A stretch of DNA of 12,579 bases from an uncultured Veillonellaceae bacterium (GTDB lineage: Bacteria > Bacillota > Negativicutes > Veillonellales > Negativicoccaceae). The stretch is taken from the NCBI GenBank assembly GCA_947254705.1, contig CAMYCX010000037.1, forward strand, positions 1 through 12,579, given 5' to 3'. Positions 5,921 through 12,579 of this stretch are shown here, piece after piece (the first letter of the stretch is position 1; each line of letters opens with the position of its first letter). A program made the translations under genes and the position numbers. Below the pieces are notes generated by a model, which saw only the letters and a program-made list of their open reading frames with translations, made no database searches and was not told where the DNA came from.

Positions 5921-6892
5921 ATGACGGCGGCAGAAGACGAATTATTCCGTCTGGCGGCGGAAGTGGCCGCGGCACGCGGGCAGAGTGCGGATCTGCCCGT
6001 TGCCGCATCAGCGGCCGTCTCACGACCGTTGCCCGCTTCGTCGCCGACAGGGCGGCGGCAATCGGTAGCACCTGATCCCGCCCCGATATTGGAGATGGCG
6101 ACATTGGCCACGTCAAGCAAGGGAAATGCCACATTGGTACGAGCGGGAAATACCGCGGTACTGGTGGATGCGGGGATCAGCGCCCGCCGCTTGACGCAGG
6201 GATTGCGGGGGTTGGGTGTCGATCCGGCCGCACTCAGCGGCATTTTGCTGACGCATGAGCACAGTGATCATGTGGCGGGATTGGCTCGTTTTCTCAAGCA
6301 GTATGATGTGCCGGTATATGCCAATCAAGCGACATGGCAGGCATTGGGCGAGGTCGGTGTGACATACGCTCGTCGCCGGATTCCGCTCGCTGCGGAAATG
6401 ACGGTCGGTTCATTACGTGTCGGCCGATTTCCGACTACGCATGATGCGGCCGATCCGAGCGGATTTACCTTTTGTGTCGGTCGTGTCAAAGGGGCGGTCT
6501 GTACGGATCTGGGCGAGGTGACATCCGCCGTGGCGGCGGCATTGTCGGAAACGGATATGCTGGTGCTGGAGGCGAATCATGATCCTGAAATGTTGTATAA
6601 CGGCCCGTATGCCGCCTATCTGAAACGGCGTATTGCGGGTCCGCAGGGGCATTTGGCCAACGCACAGGCGGGACAACTGCTGGCGCATTTGTACCGGGGG
6701 CGTTCCATGCAGCTGATTTGGGCGCATCGGAGCGCCACGAATAATCATGTAACAAAAGTGGAAGATGCCATCGTCGGAGCGTTGGCACGAAATGATATCA
6801 GTATCGCGCGGGAAGCGATTCGTTGGCAGCACGGCGATCCCGCAGCAACCGTTCGCATGTGCGTGACGGAACGGATCAAGGAGAATCAGTGA
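5921..6892 (+). CDS. walJ: WalJ/YycJ-type MBL-fold hydrolase with N-terminal extension
   Basis: The 323-residue protein has a metallo-beta-lactamase domain from about residue 57 to the end. Metal ligands are HEHSDH (112-117), His174, Asp196 and His220, followed by WAHRSATNNH (267-276), which corresponds to the AHLSxxNN motif of YycJ. In Bacillus and Staphylococcus this protein is encoded in the walRK operon and has been linked to cell wall and DNA-repair phenotypes; its substrate is not settled. The location directly before htrA and rlmH supports the assignment. Family members usually start just before the TLATSSKGN-like segment (61-69) and are about 264 residues long. Here roughly 56 extra residues precede it: a short charged helix (5-19), then an Ala/Pro/Ser-rich linker. 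The start is well supported by AAGGAGG 8 bases before ATG 5921. The stop overlaps the htrA start by one base. Confidence 0.92.
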   Translation: MTAAEDELFRLAAEVAAARGQSADLPVAASAAVSRPLPASSPTGRRQSVAPDPAPILEMATLATSSKGNATLVRAGNTAVLVDAGISARRLTQGLRGLGVDPAALSGILLTHEHSDHVAGLARFLKQYDVPVYANQATWQALGEVGVTYARRRIPLAAEMTVGSLRVGRFPTTHDAADPSGFTFCVGRVKGAVCTDLGEVTSAVAAALSETDMLVLEANHDPEMLYNGPYAAYLKRRIAGPQGHLANAQAGQLLAHLYRGRSMQLIWAHRSATNNHVTKVEDAIVGALARNDISIAREAIRWQHGDPAATVRMCVTERIKENQ

Positions 6893-7992
6893 TGTGGCGT
6901 AAGCACGAAAATCGAAAATATATCATCATTATTGCGGTATTGCTGGTGATCATCGGCGGATTATTGGGATATTTCCTGCGGGAACGCATGACGGTCCATT
7001 CGGCAGGAACACCGGAAGCATTGAATCCGCCGAAAGAGGAAAAAGTCCTGTCCAATGTACGCAATACGCCGATCGTTCAGGCGGTACGTGCTGTCGGGCC
7101 GGCGGTGGTCGGCATTACGACGCGGGTCTATGACCGCGATCTTCTGAATCGGCGTGTGCTGGTCGGCGAGAGCGTGGGCAGCGGCGTTGTATTTGATGCG
7201 GCGGGCTATATTGTGACCAATCAGCACGTTGTCGGCAATAGTGACGAAGTGAATGTCATGTTGGCGGACGGCCGAACAATTCCGGGAAAGGTGATCGGAC
7301 GCGATGCGGCAACGGATTTGGCTGTCGTCAAGGTGACGGCGGACAATCTGACGGCGGCGGAGTTGGGCGACTCGTCTTCGCTGGTGGTCGGTGAACCGGC
7401 GATTGCCATCGGTAATCCGCTCGGGTTGGAGCTGCGCGGATCGGTGACGGTCGGCGTGATTTCGGCGTTGAATCGCACGATCAATTCCGCGGAGCAGCGG
7501 TTCCCCCTGATTCAGACGGATGCCGCAATTAATCCCGGCAACAGCGGAGGCGCATTAGTCAGCTCGGAGGGCAAGGTCATCGGAATCAATACCGTCAAGA
7601 TCAACAGCCCCGGTGTGGAAGGACTCGGTTTTGCGATTCCGATCAATTCGGCACGTCCGATCTTGGCTGAATTGATCAAGCACGGTGAAGTACGTCGGGC
7701 ATACCTCGGCGTATGGGCGATTGACCGGCAAATGGCGGAACGATACGGGTATGAATGGAAAGAGCCGAGCGGAGTACTGGTATTGCGAGTAGATGCCGCC
7801 GGGCCGCTGGCCGCAACGGAGATCGCGCAGGAAGACGTGATTACCGCAGTGAACGGGCAGGCGGTGGAAACGCTTACCGATTTACGCAACATATTGGATC
7901 AGCTTCACCCCGGTGATCGTGCGGAAATCGAATATCGCAGTCAGGGCGAGGTGCATCGGGCGACTGTGACATTGCATGAGGCTCGATCGTGA
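6892..7992 (+). CDS. htrA: HtrA/DegP-like membrane-anchored serine protease
   Basis: The 366-residue S1C protease degrades or refolds damaged proteins outside the cytoplasmic membrane. A short basic N-terminus is followed by one membrane anchor (about 10-28), a linker (30-60), a trypsin-like domain with His112 (TNQHVV), Asp142 (ATDLAVVK) and Ser218 (NPGNSGGAL), and one PDZ domain (about 262-362). The triad is complete. I chose ATG 6892 (TGATG overlap with walJ, AAGGAG upstream) over an in-frame ATG at 6823. The longer form would put a 23-residue basic extension before the anchor and lacks a ribosome-binding site. Placement after walJ matches yycK/htrA of the Bacillus wal locus. It overlaps rlmH by four bases, so translation is probably coupled. 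Confidence 0.96.
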   Translation: MWRKHENRKYIIIIAVLLVIIGGLLGYFLRERMTVHSAGTPEALNPPKEEKVLSNVRNTPIVQAVRAVGPAVVGITTRVYDRDLLNRRVLVGESVGSGVVFDAAGYIVTNQHVVGNSDEVNVMLADGRTIPGKVIGRDAATDLAVVKVTADNLTAAELGDSSSLVVGEPAIAIGNPLGLELRGSVTVGVISALNRTINSAEQRFPLIQTDAAINPGNSGGALVSSEGKVIGINTVKINSPGVEGLGFAIPINSARPILAELIKHGEVRRAYLGVWAIDRQMAERYGYEWKEPSGVLVLRVDAAGPLAATEIAQEDVITAVNGQAVETLTDLRNILDQLHPGDRAEIEYRSQGEVHRATVTLHEARS

Positions 7993-8468
7993 AGTACCGG
8001 ATTGTCGCGGTCGGCAAAATTAAGGCACCCTATTTGCGTGACGGTATCGCGGAGTATACAAAGCGGTTGCGACCGTACGGCGGTGTAACCATTACGGAAG
8101 TGGCGGAAGCGTACAGTCCGGAACGGGCCTCGACAGCGGAAACGGCCGCACGGATTGAAGAGGAAGGAAACCGATTGTTGCGACAAATCAAGCCGGATGA
8201 TTACGTGATCCTGCTCGATATTGACGGCCAATTGTGGAGTTCGACCGAGTGGGCGGCGCATATGGCGGCGGCGGCGAACGAAGGGATCGGTGAGGCGGTA
8301 TTTCTGATCGGCGGAGCATTCGGCGTGAGCGAGAGTCTTCGCCGCCGTGCCGCCGTGAGAATTTCGCTCGGACGGGTGACGTACACCCATCAAATCGCCC
8401 GTTTTCTGTTGACGGAACAGTTGTATCGGACGGAAAAAATTAATCGGCATGAACCGTATCATTGGTAG
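7989..8468 (+). CDS. rlmH: 23S rRNA (pseudouridine-1915-N3)-methyltransferase RlmH
   Basis: The 159-residue SPOUT methyltransferase uses SAM to methylate N3 of pseudouridine 1915 in helix 69 of 23S rRNA on assembled 70S ribosomes. The length is that of the family. The trefoil-knot SAM site is visible in FLIGGAFGVSE (105-115) and SLGRVTYTHQIARFLLTEQLYR (126-147). The C-terminal NRHEPYHW (152-159) holds the conserved Tyr-His pair; Trp as the last residue differs from the more usual Lys/Arg/Tyr. The start codon is GTG at 7989, overlapping the htrA stop (GTGA), which indicates coupling to htrA. The order htrA-rlmH is conserved in many Firmicutes. Confidence 0.96.
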   Translation: MKYRIVAVGKIKAPYLRDGIAEYTKRLRPYGGVTITEVAEAYSPERASTAETAARIEEEGNRLLRQIKPDDYVILLDIDGQLWSSTEWAAHMAAAANEGIGEAVFLIGGAFGVSESLRRRAAVRISLGRVTYTHQIARFLLTEQLYRTEKINRHEPYHW

Positions 8469-8481
8469 TGAGGAGATAAGT

Positions 8482-9681
8482 ATGGCGACAGAGCGTGACC
8501 CGAAGACAGGGGCAAACAATCATGTAACGGCAAATGAAATGGGCGCAGTGAATATGTTGGCATTTCACATGCCGACACCGCAACGTTTTACGGAGCGGGT
8601 GAGAACGCAGCTGGCGGAAAGTCGTGAGGCCTTGCGACGGATGGACAGCGATATGGAGTCGGCATTTGCGGAGGTCGCGACGGCACAGAAAGAAGCGGCA
8701 ACGGTATTGCCGCAACTGGCGGACGAAGCCATACCGACGCGGCGATGGCCGCGCCGGCGTGGAGTGTGCCGCCCGTTTCACGGCGGTCGCACGGTGCGTT
8801 ATTGGCGTTGCGCGGGGCATTACCGGCAGGGAAACGGCGCGTGGGAATTGCTGCAACAGCGGCAACAGAATGTCCGCGCCTGTCGCGGTGATATGCAGGC
8901 GTTGTTGGATAATACGGATCGTGTACTGAACGGAGCGGTCGGGCTGACCTCCATCATTGATCAGTTGGCCCAAGAAGGATTGCATCCCAATCAAGAGTTG
9001 CTGTATCAAGAAGAATTAAAGTCACTCAGCCACAAGATCAACGATGTATTTCATCAAATCAATCTTGCCGCATTTCATCTGCACGGTACACTGGAGAAAG
9101 AAAAAGAAATTGCGGTCAATATCGAGGCGAAAACGGAAACGGGCAGCGATGTGGCCCGCCATCATCAGGCGGCCTTGTGGGCATATCGGCAGTATTTGCA
9201 ATACCGTGCAACGGGAAATCAGTATCTGACGGCGGTCGTGCAGGCGGTGGAATTGTTCATGGAAGCCTTGCGCAAAGAAGTGATGAATCGTCAAGTCAAT
9301 GACGTTCACTCCCAGATTCAGCGGGTACAAAAGGAACGCACGGAGAAAATGGCGGCATGGCAACGCTTGCGGGAAGAGCGACGATTAGCGGGCGAATTGA
9401 CGGACGAAGAGGACGCATGGACGGACGAATTGCCGGAGTTACCGCCGGTCGCCATGATGCCCGATCATGCAGGAGCGACACCGACATTGTCATTGGGCGA
9501 TCTGCCGACGCCGCCGAGTGCCGCGCGGGCACCGAAGCCGGAGCCGGAAGAAGTTGCCGAAGCGGAGCAAGAAGACACGTGGGAGGAAGACGAAATGGAC
9601 GATCGTCCTTTGTTCCCGCTGGTGATACTGGCGTTGATCCTGATCGGTGTCGGTTACTACTATTTCTTTATGAAAGGCTGA
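8482..9681 (+). CDS. Unrecognised coiled-coil protein with C-terminal membrane anchor; internal out-of-frame segment
   Basis: I do not recognise this 399-residue protein. Residues 33-82 and about 122-300 are rich in Glu, Gln, Arg, Leu and Ala and look like long helices or coiled coils. Residues 305-375 are acidic and proline-rich. Residues 377-396 form one hydrophobic helix, followed only by a few residues, so it is probably tail-anchored with its bulk in the cytoplasm. ATG 8482 is chosen because GTGAGGAG lies 6 bases upstream; an in-frame ATG at 8449 inside rlmH has no such site. Residues about 84-120 are very different: packed with Arg, Trp, Cys and His. The same DNA read one base earlier gives a smooth Ala/Pro/Leu-rich sequence (for example AAMAAPAWSVPPVSRR). 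This suggests two compensating single-base indels near 8731 and 8845, real or artefactual. The gene lies 13 bases after rlmH and 48 before the M50 protease, in one string. Confidence 0.75.
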   Translation: MATERDPKTGANNHVTANEMGAVNMLAFHMPTPQRFTERVRTQLAESREALRRMDSDMESAFAEVATAQKEAATVLPQLADEAIPTRRWPRRRGVCRPFHGGRTVRYWRCAGHYRQGNGAWELLQQRQQNVRACRGDMQALLDNTDRVLNGAVGLTSIIDQLAQEGLHPNQELLYQEELKSLSHKINDVFHQINLAAFHLHGTLEKEKEIAVNIEAKTETGSDVARHHQAALWAYRQYLQYRATGNQYLTAVVQAVELFMEALRKEVMNRQVNDVHSQIQRVQKERTEKMAAWQRLREERRLAGELTDEEDAWTDELPELPPVAMMPDHAGATPTLSLGDLPTPPSAARAPKPEPEEVAEAEQEDTWEEDEMDDRPLFPLVILALILIGVGYYYFFMKG

Positions 9682-9729
9682 CCGCGATACATTACGGGGG
9701 CAGCGCAATGACGGAAAGGGGAAGGTACA

Positions 9730-10596
9730 TTGACGGAAGATTGGCGGATGCGTTCGCCGGAGAAGGATGAGTCGACAGTAGAAGGGGAATATCGAGTGAT
9801 CGAATCGGAGTTACCGAGGAGAGAACCGTCGCGCGGAAATAACCGACGTAACGCATCGCTGGCGGGCATCGGCGCGTTGCTGCTGTTTCTTTTCACCAAG
9901 GGGAAAGCGATATTGTTTACCTTGTTGTCATTGTTGAAATACAGTAAGTTTTTGACAAGCGGCTTGTCCATGTTCGTGATGATTTGGACATATTCGTGGC
10001 ACTACGGCTGGTCGTATGCCCTCGGAATCGTATTGATGATTGCGATTCATGAAACGGGGCATCTCGTCTTTGCCAAGGCGATCGGGATGCCGGTCAGTAT
10101 GCCGCTGTTCATCCCGTTTGTCGGTGCGCTGATCTCCATGAAACAGGCACCGAAGGATGCATGGCAGGAAGCGGTAGTGGCGCTCGGCGGCCCGTTGTTC
10201 GGATTGGTGGCGGGATTGGCGGCGTTATTTTGGGGATTGGCTAACGGCTCACAGCTGGTCATGGCGGTGGCGTACTTCAGTTTTTTCATTACGCTGTTCA
10301 ACATGATTCCCGTATCCCCACTGGACGGAGGTCGTATCGTGACGGCCCTGTCACCGCTGATTTGGGCGGTCGGATTGGTACTGATGGCCGTCGGCGCGTG
10401 GTATACGTTCAGTCCGATTTTGATCATTGTGTTGCTGCTCGGCATTTATCGTGCCAAGCAAACATGGAATGACCGCTACGATCCGGAACGCGCGTTATAC
10501 TATCAGGTCAAACCGTGGCAGCGGCTTACGGTCGGTGTTTCCTACGGACTGATTGCGGGTATTTCCGCATGGGGCGTGTACTTATTTGTCGGATAA
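9730..10596 (+). CDS. M50 family (site-2-type) intramembrane zinc metalloprotease
   Basis: The 288-residue polytopic protein has a charged cytosolic N-terminus (1-45) and then six or so hydrophobic segments (about 46-66, 76-90, 97-117, 150-170, 176-192 and 210-240, plus a last one at 266-286). HETGH (107-111) supplies two zinc His and the catalytic Glu108. NMIPVSPLDGGR (191-202) supplies Asp199 as third zinc ligand and is the second signature of the family. No PDZ domain is inserted, so it is the compact type rather than RseP-like. Such enzymes cut substrates within the membrane. TTG at 9730 is taken as the start because GGGGAAGG lies about 5 bases upstream; an in-frame ATG at 9748 is an alternative with a poor site. 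The protein follows a tail-anchored protein and HtrA in one string, so it may act on envelope substrates. Confidence 0.88.
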   Translation: MTEDWRMRSPEKDESTVEGEYRVIESELPRREPSRGNNRRNASLAGIGALLLFLFTKGKAILFTLLSLLKYSKFLTSGLSMFVMIWTYSWHYGWSYALGIVLMIAIHETGHLVFAKAIGMPVSMPLFIPFVGALISMKQAPKDAWQEAVVALGGPLFGLVAGLAALFWGLANGSQLVMAVAYFSFFITLFNMIPVSPLDGGRIVTALSPLIWAVGLVLMAVGAWYTFSPILIIVLLLGIYRAKQTWNDRYDPERALYYQVKPWQRLTVGVSYGLIAGISAWGVYLFVG

Positions 10597-10623
10597 AAAA
10601 GGATGCGGCGCGGAAACGTCGTA

Positions 10624-10629
10624 TATACT
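10624..10629 (+). promoter_or_regulatory. Possible -10 box of the CBS-domain gene
   Basis: TATACT at 10624-10629 lies 23 bases before the ATG of the CBS gene, in the 56-base gap after the M50 gene. No convincing -35 box (GGATGC at the expected spot) and no terminator is seen in that gap. The gene may therefore also be read from the upstream operon. Confidence 0.35.
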
Positions 10630-10652
10630 GGTAACAGCAGGGAGGGATTCAT

Positions 10653-11135
10653 ATGTTGGCACGTGATATTATGAGTAAATATGTATTGACTTGTGATCAG
10701 AATACGACGATGCATGAATTGATTCGTCTGTTTGTCAAGCATCGTGTCAGTGCGATTCCGGTGGTCGGTGAAGACAACCGACTGGAAGGCATTGTGTCGG
10801 AAGGCGACATTTTGTACAAACAGGCCAGTCCGCAAGTACCGAGTTATGTCAATGTATTGGGCGCCAGTTTGTATTACAGCGGGGTGCACAAATATCGGGA
10901 AACGTTTCAGAAGTTGTTGGCCACGCGTGCCGGCGATATTATGACCGCCGAGGTGAAGTATGTGGACGACGATACGCCGGCGGATGAAGTGACGGAACTG
11001 ATGATCGAAGAGCATTTAAAAAATGTCCCTGTCGTTAAAGAGGGGCGTTTGCTCGGGATGATTTCCCGTTGGGATATGCTCGAAGTAATCGCCAAGGAAG
11101 AATATCATATCGAGCCGGGTCAGATTGACGAATAA
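10653..11135 (+). CDS. Two-CBS-domain protein
   Basis: The 160-residue soluble protein is built only of a CBS pair. CBS1 spans about 3-57 (DIMSKYVLTCDQNTTMHEL and IPVVGEDNRLEGIVSEGDIL) and CBS2 about 92-148 (DIMTAEVKYVDDDTPADEV and VPVVKEGRLLGMISRWDML). A linker of about 35 residues (58-92), longer than minimal and rich in Tyr and Val, separates them. Paired CBS domains form a Bateman module that usually binds adenine nucleotides and senses energy state. No attached enzyme or channel domain is present, so the partner is unknown. The site GCAGGGAGGG precedes ATG 10653. It is closed by its own terminator and separates the protease string from dnaE. Confidence 0.9.
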   Translation: MLARDIMSKYVLTCDQNTTMHELIRLFVKHRVSAIPVVGEDNRLEGIVSEGDILYKQASPQVPSYVNVLGASLYYSGVHKYRETFQKLLATRAGDIMTAEVKYVDDDTPADEVTELMIEEHLKNVPVVKEGRLLGMISRWDMLEVIAKEEYHIEPGQIDE

Positions 11136-11142
11136 GGCATAC

Positions 11143-11170
11143 AAAAGACGATCGTACGATCGTCTTTTTT
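11143..11170 (+). terminator. Rho-independent terminator after CBS gene
   Basis: A perfect 26-bp palindrome (11143-11168; core AGACGATCG/CGATCGTCT) is followed by T residues to 11170. It lies seven bases past the CBS stop codon and isolates dnaE transcription from the upstream operon. The A-run on the left makes it potentially bidirectional. Confidence 0.9.
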
Positions 11171-11183
11171 GATGCGGCGGTCG

Positions 11184-11212
11184 GTGAATGTCACGGCGTT
11201 TTATGTTATCAT
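11184..11212 (+). promoter_or_regulatory. Promoter of dnaE
   Basis: TATCAT (11207-11212) with a TG element (TGtTATCAT, extended -10) is preceded at 17 bases by a weak GTGAAT -35-like box (11184-11189). The dnaE start at 11239 follows, with AAGGAGGG (11226-11233) as the ribosome-binding site. Confidence 0.55.
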
Positions 11213-11238
11213 TTAACTAATCATAAAGGAGGGATGTC

Positions 11239-12532
11239 ATGCGACCGTTTGTGCATTTGCACGGGCATACGGAGTACAGTTTGTTTGACGGGTTGAGCCG
11301 CATCCGTGACTTGGTGGCGCATGTCAAAGCCATGGGACAACCGGCGGTAGCGATTACCGATCACGGTGTCATGTACGGGGCGGTCTATTTATACAAAGAA
11401 GCCTTGGCACAGGGAATTCAGCCGATTATCGGTTGTGAGATGTATGTCACGCAACGTGAACTGGACGATACGAGCGGCGGCAAAGAGCAGTTGCGGCACT
11501 TGATCTTGCTGGCGGAAAATGAGACGGGATATCGGCACTTGGCGCAGCTCGATTCGATTGCCAATACGGTCGGATTTCACCGCAAACCGCGTATCAACAG
11601 AAGGCTGCTGGCGGCACACAGTGAGGGACTGATTGCGTTGTCCGCTTGCGTGAACGGTGAACTGCCCAAGTACCTGATCGAAGGAAATGAGGCGGCGGCG
11701 CGGGAGACGATCGAATGGTATATTGACACGTTCGGCAAGGACCGTTATTTCATCGAACTGCAAGACCACGGATTATCGGAAGAACGTGCCGTACGGGCGC
11801 AACTGATTGCGCTTGCACGGGAATACGGTGTCGGTCTGGTGGCGACGAATGATTTTCACTATGTTCGCCGGGAAGATGCGGGAGCGCATGAGGTGCGGTT
11901 GTGCATTTCGACAGGGCAGACACTGGATAATCCCGATCGGTTCAAATTTGCCAATGATGAGTTTTACTGCAAGAGCGGCGATGAGATGGAAGCATTGTTC
12001 GGCGATGTGCCGGAGGCGCTTGACAATACATTGAAAATTGCGGAACGATGCCGGGTCGATTTTGTGTTCGGTGAACATCATTTACCCGCGTACCATGTAC
12101 CGGTCGGGGAAACGGCGCAGACGTACTTGCGCTCGTTGTGTGAAGCACAGTTGCCTGTGCGGTACGAGACGGTGACTGCCAAGGTGCGTGAGCGGCTGGA
12201 GTATGAGCTCGATATCATTGAGAGCATGGGGTTCAGTGACTATTTCCTTATCGTGATGGATTTTATCCAATTTGCCCGGCGGCATGATATTGCCGTCGGT
12301 CCGGGGCGCGGCAGTGCAGCGGGCAGCATTGTGGCATATTTGTTGGGGATTACGGGGCTTGATCCGTTGCGTTACGGATTGCTGTTTGAACGTTTTTTGA
12401 ATCCGGAACGAATCAGTATGCCGGATATTGATACTGACTTGTGTTACAAAGGTCGCGGACGGGTGATTGAATACTTGGCGCAGACGTACGGTACGGATCA
12501 TGTCGCACAGATCATTACCTTCGGTACGATGG
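11239..12532 (+). CDS. dnaE: DNA polymerase III alpha subunit DnaE, 5' part only
   Basis: About 431 genomic residues of a protein normally about 1,100 or more long are present. It is the replicative (or Gram-positive lagging-strand) C-family polymerase. The N-terminal PHP domain (about 1-215) keeps metal-type residues: HLHGHTEYS (6-14), ITDHG (39-43), Glu67 in GCEMY, His88, Cys137 in SACVNGE, and NDFH (204-207). It looks intact rather than decayed as in E. coli. The palm begins at about 320 with GPGRGSAAGS (354-363) and PDIDTD (395-400); Asp396 and Asp398 match catalytic Asp401 and Asp403 of E. coli. The third catalytic Asp, the fingers, the beta-clamp motif and the OB domain lie beyond the window. 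ATG 11239 follows AAGGAGGG; an ATG at 11234 is out of frame. The open frame continues past 12532 only through adapter bases, so the last 16 apparent residues are false. Confidence 0.95.
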
Positions 12533-12579
12533 CTGTCTCTTATACACATCTCCGAGCCCACGAGACCGTTATTCTAATC
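12533..12579 (+). other. Illumina Nextera adapter contamination (not genomic)
   Basis: Bases 12533-12551 are exactly CTGTCTCTTATACACATCT, the reverse complement of the 19-base Tn5 mosaic end. Bases 12552-12566 are CCGAGCCCACGAGAC, the rest of the Nextera Read 2/i7 side. Then comes a ten-base stretch CGTTATTCTA (12567-12576), consistent with an i7 index, and ATC (12577-12579), which is how the P7 flow-cell sequence begins. The contig therefore ends in library adapter, and dnaE is interrupted by a sequencing artefact rather than by biology. Confidence 0.98.

Noticed and set aside
6823..6891. Upstream in-frame ATG giving HtrA 23 more residues
   Set aside because: It has no ribosome-binding site, lies inside walJ and would add a basic tail before the anchor. 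ATG 6892 with AAGGAG and a 1-nt overlap is better.
8624..8929. Plus-strand frame of 101 codons inside the tail-anchored gene
   Set aside because: It is an Arg/Cys-rich shadow frame. The frame that makes sense of the odd segment is the third one (codons beginning at 8730), not this one.
12082..12561. Minus-strand open frame starting MGSEMCIRDS near the right edge
   Set aside because: Its first residues are translated from the Nextera adapter, and the rest is antisense to dnaE.
1..12579. CRISPR array, insertion sequence, toxin-antitoxin or phage genes
   Set aside because: I found no regularly spaced repeats, transposase or integrase motifs, or small gene pairs of that kind. All plausible coding frames are accounted for by the listed genes.

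Overview
The window looks like a chromosomal stretch from a Firmicutes bacterium of moderate to slightly high GC (judged by eye). The main clue is the run walJ/yycJ - htrA - rlmH, the distal part of the wal (yyc) locus of Bacillus relatives. Strong AGGAGG ribosome-binding sites, TATAAT-type -10 boxes and simple hairpin-plus-U terminators agree. A Negativicutes-like anaerobe (Megasphaera/Dialister type) is possible, but that is a guess and nothing here proves it.

Layout. (1) 1-169 is AT-rich and gene-free, with an 11-bp tandem repeat and a hairpin terminator. (2) 170-244 (-) is tRNA-Arg(CCG), with its own promoter. (3) 295-1413 (-) is an M20D amidohydrolase, divergent from (4) 1596-2752 (+), an overlapping pair of membrane proteins matching E. 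coli YjiH and YjiG. (5) 2760-2801 is a perfect 42-bp palindrome serving as a two-way terminator. (6) 2797-3933 (-) is a RuBisCO-like protein that has lost many RuBisCO active-site residues. (7) 4097-5794 (+) holds thiol peroxidase tpx and a PatA-like PLP aminotransferase, closed by a terminator. (8) 5921-10596 (+) is a tight gene string: walJ with an unusual N-terminal extension, htrA (1-nt overlap), rlmH (4-nt overlap, GTG start), an unrecognised tail-anchored coiled-coil protein and an M50 (site-2-type) membrane metalloprotease. (9) 10653-11135 (+) is a two-CBS-domain protein with its own terminator. (10) 11239-12532 (+) is the 5' part of dnaE. (11) 12533-12579 is not genomic: it is an Illumina Nextera adapter plus index left on the contig end.

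How the genes fit together. The divergent amidohydrolase and YjiHG pair suggest uptake or export plus hydrolysis of an acylated amino acid or small peptide; in E. coli yjiHG neighbour the isoaspartyl dipeptidase iadA. WalJ, HtrA and the M50 protease with a tail-anchored neighbour point to envelope maintenance and proteolysis, with RlmH as the conserved housekeeping passenger. Tpx handles peroxides. The rest (tRNA, RlmH, DnaE) is core information processing.

The clearest anomalies are the adapter read-through that corrupts the dnaE end, an apparent pair of compensating frameshifts inside the tail-anchored gene (about 8731-8845), and the RuBisCO-like protein with Glu-to-His in its metal-binding KDDE motif. 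I did not find a clearly new defence or mobile system.
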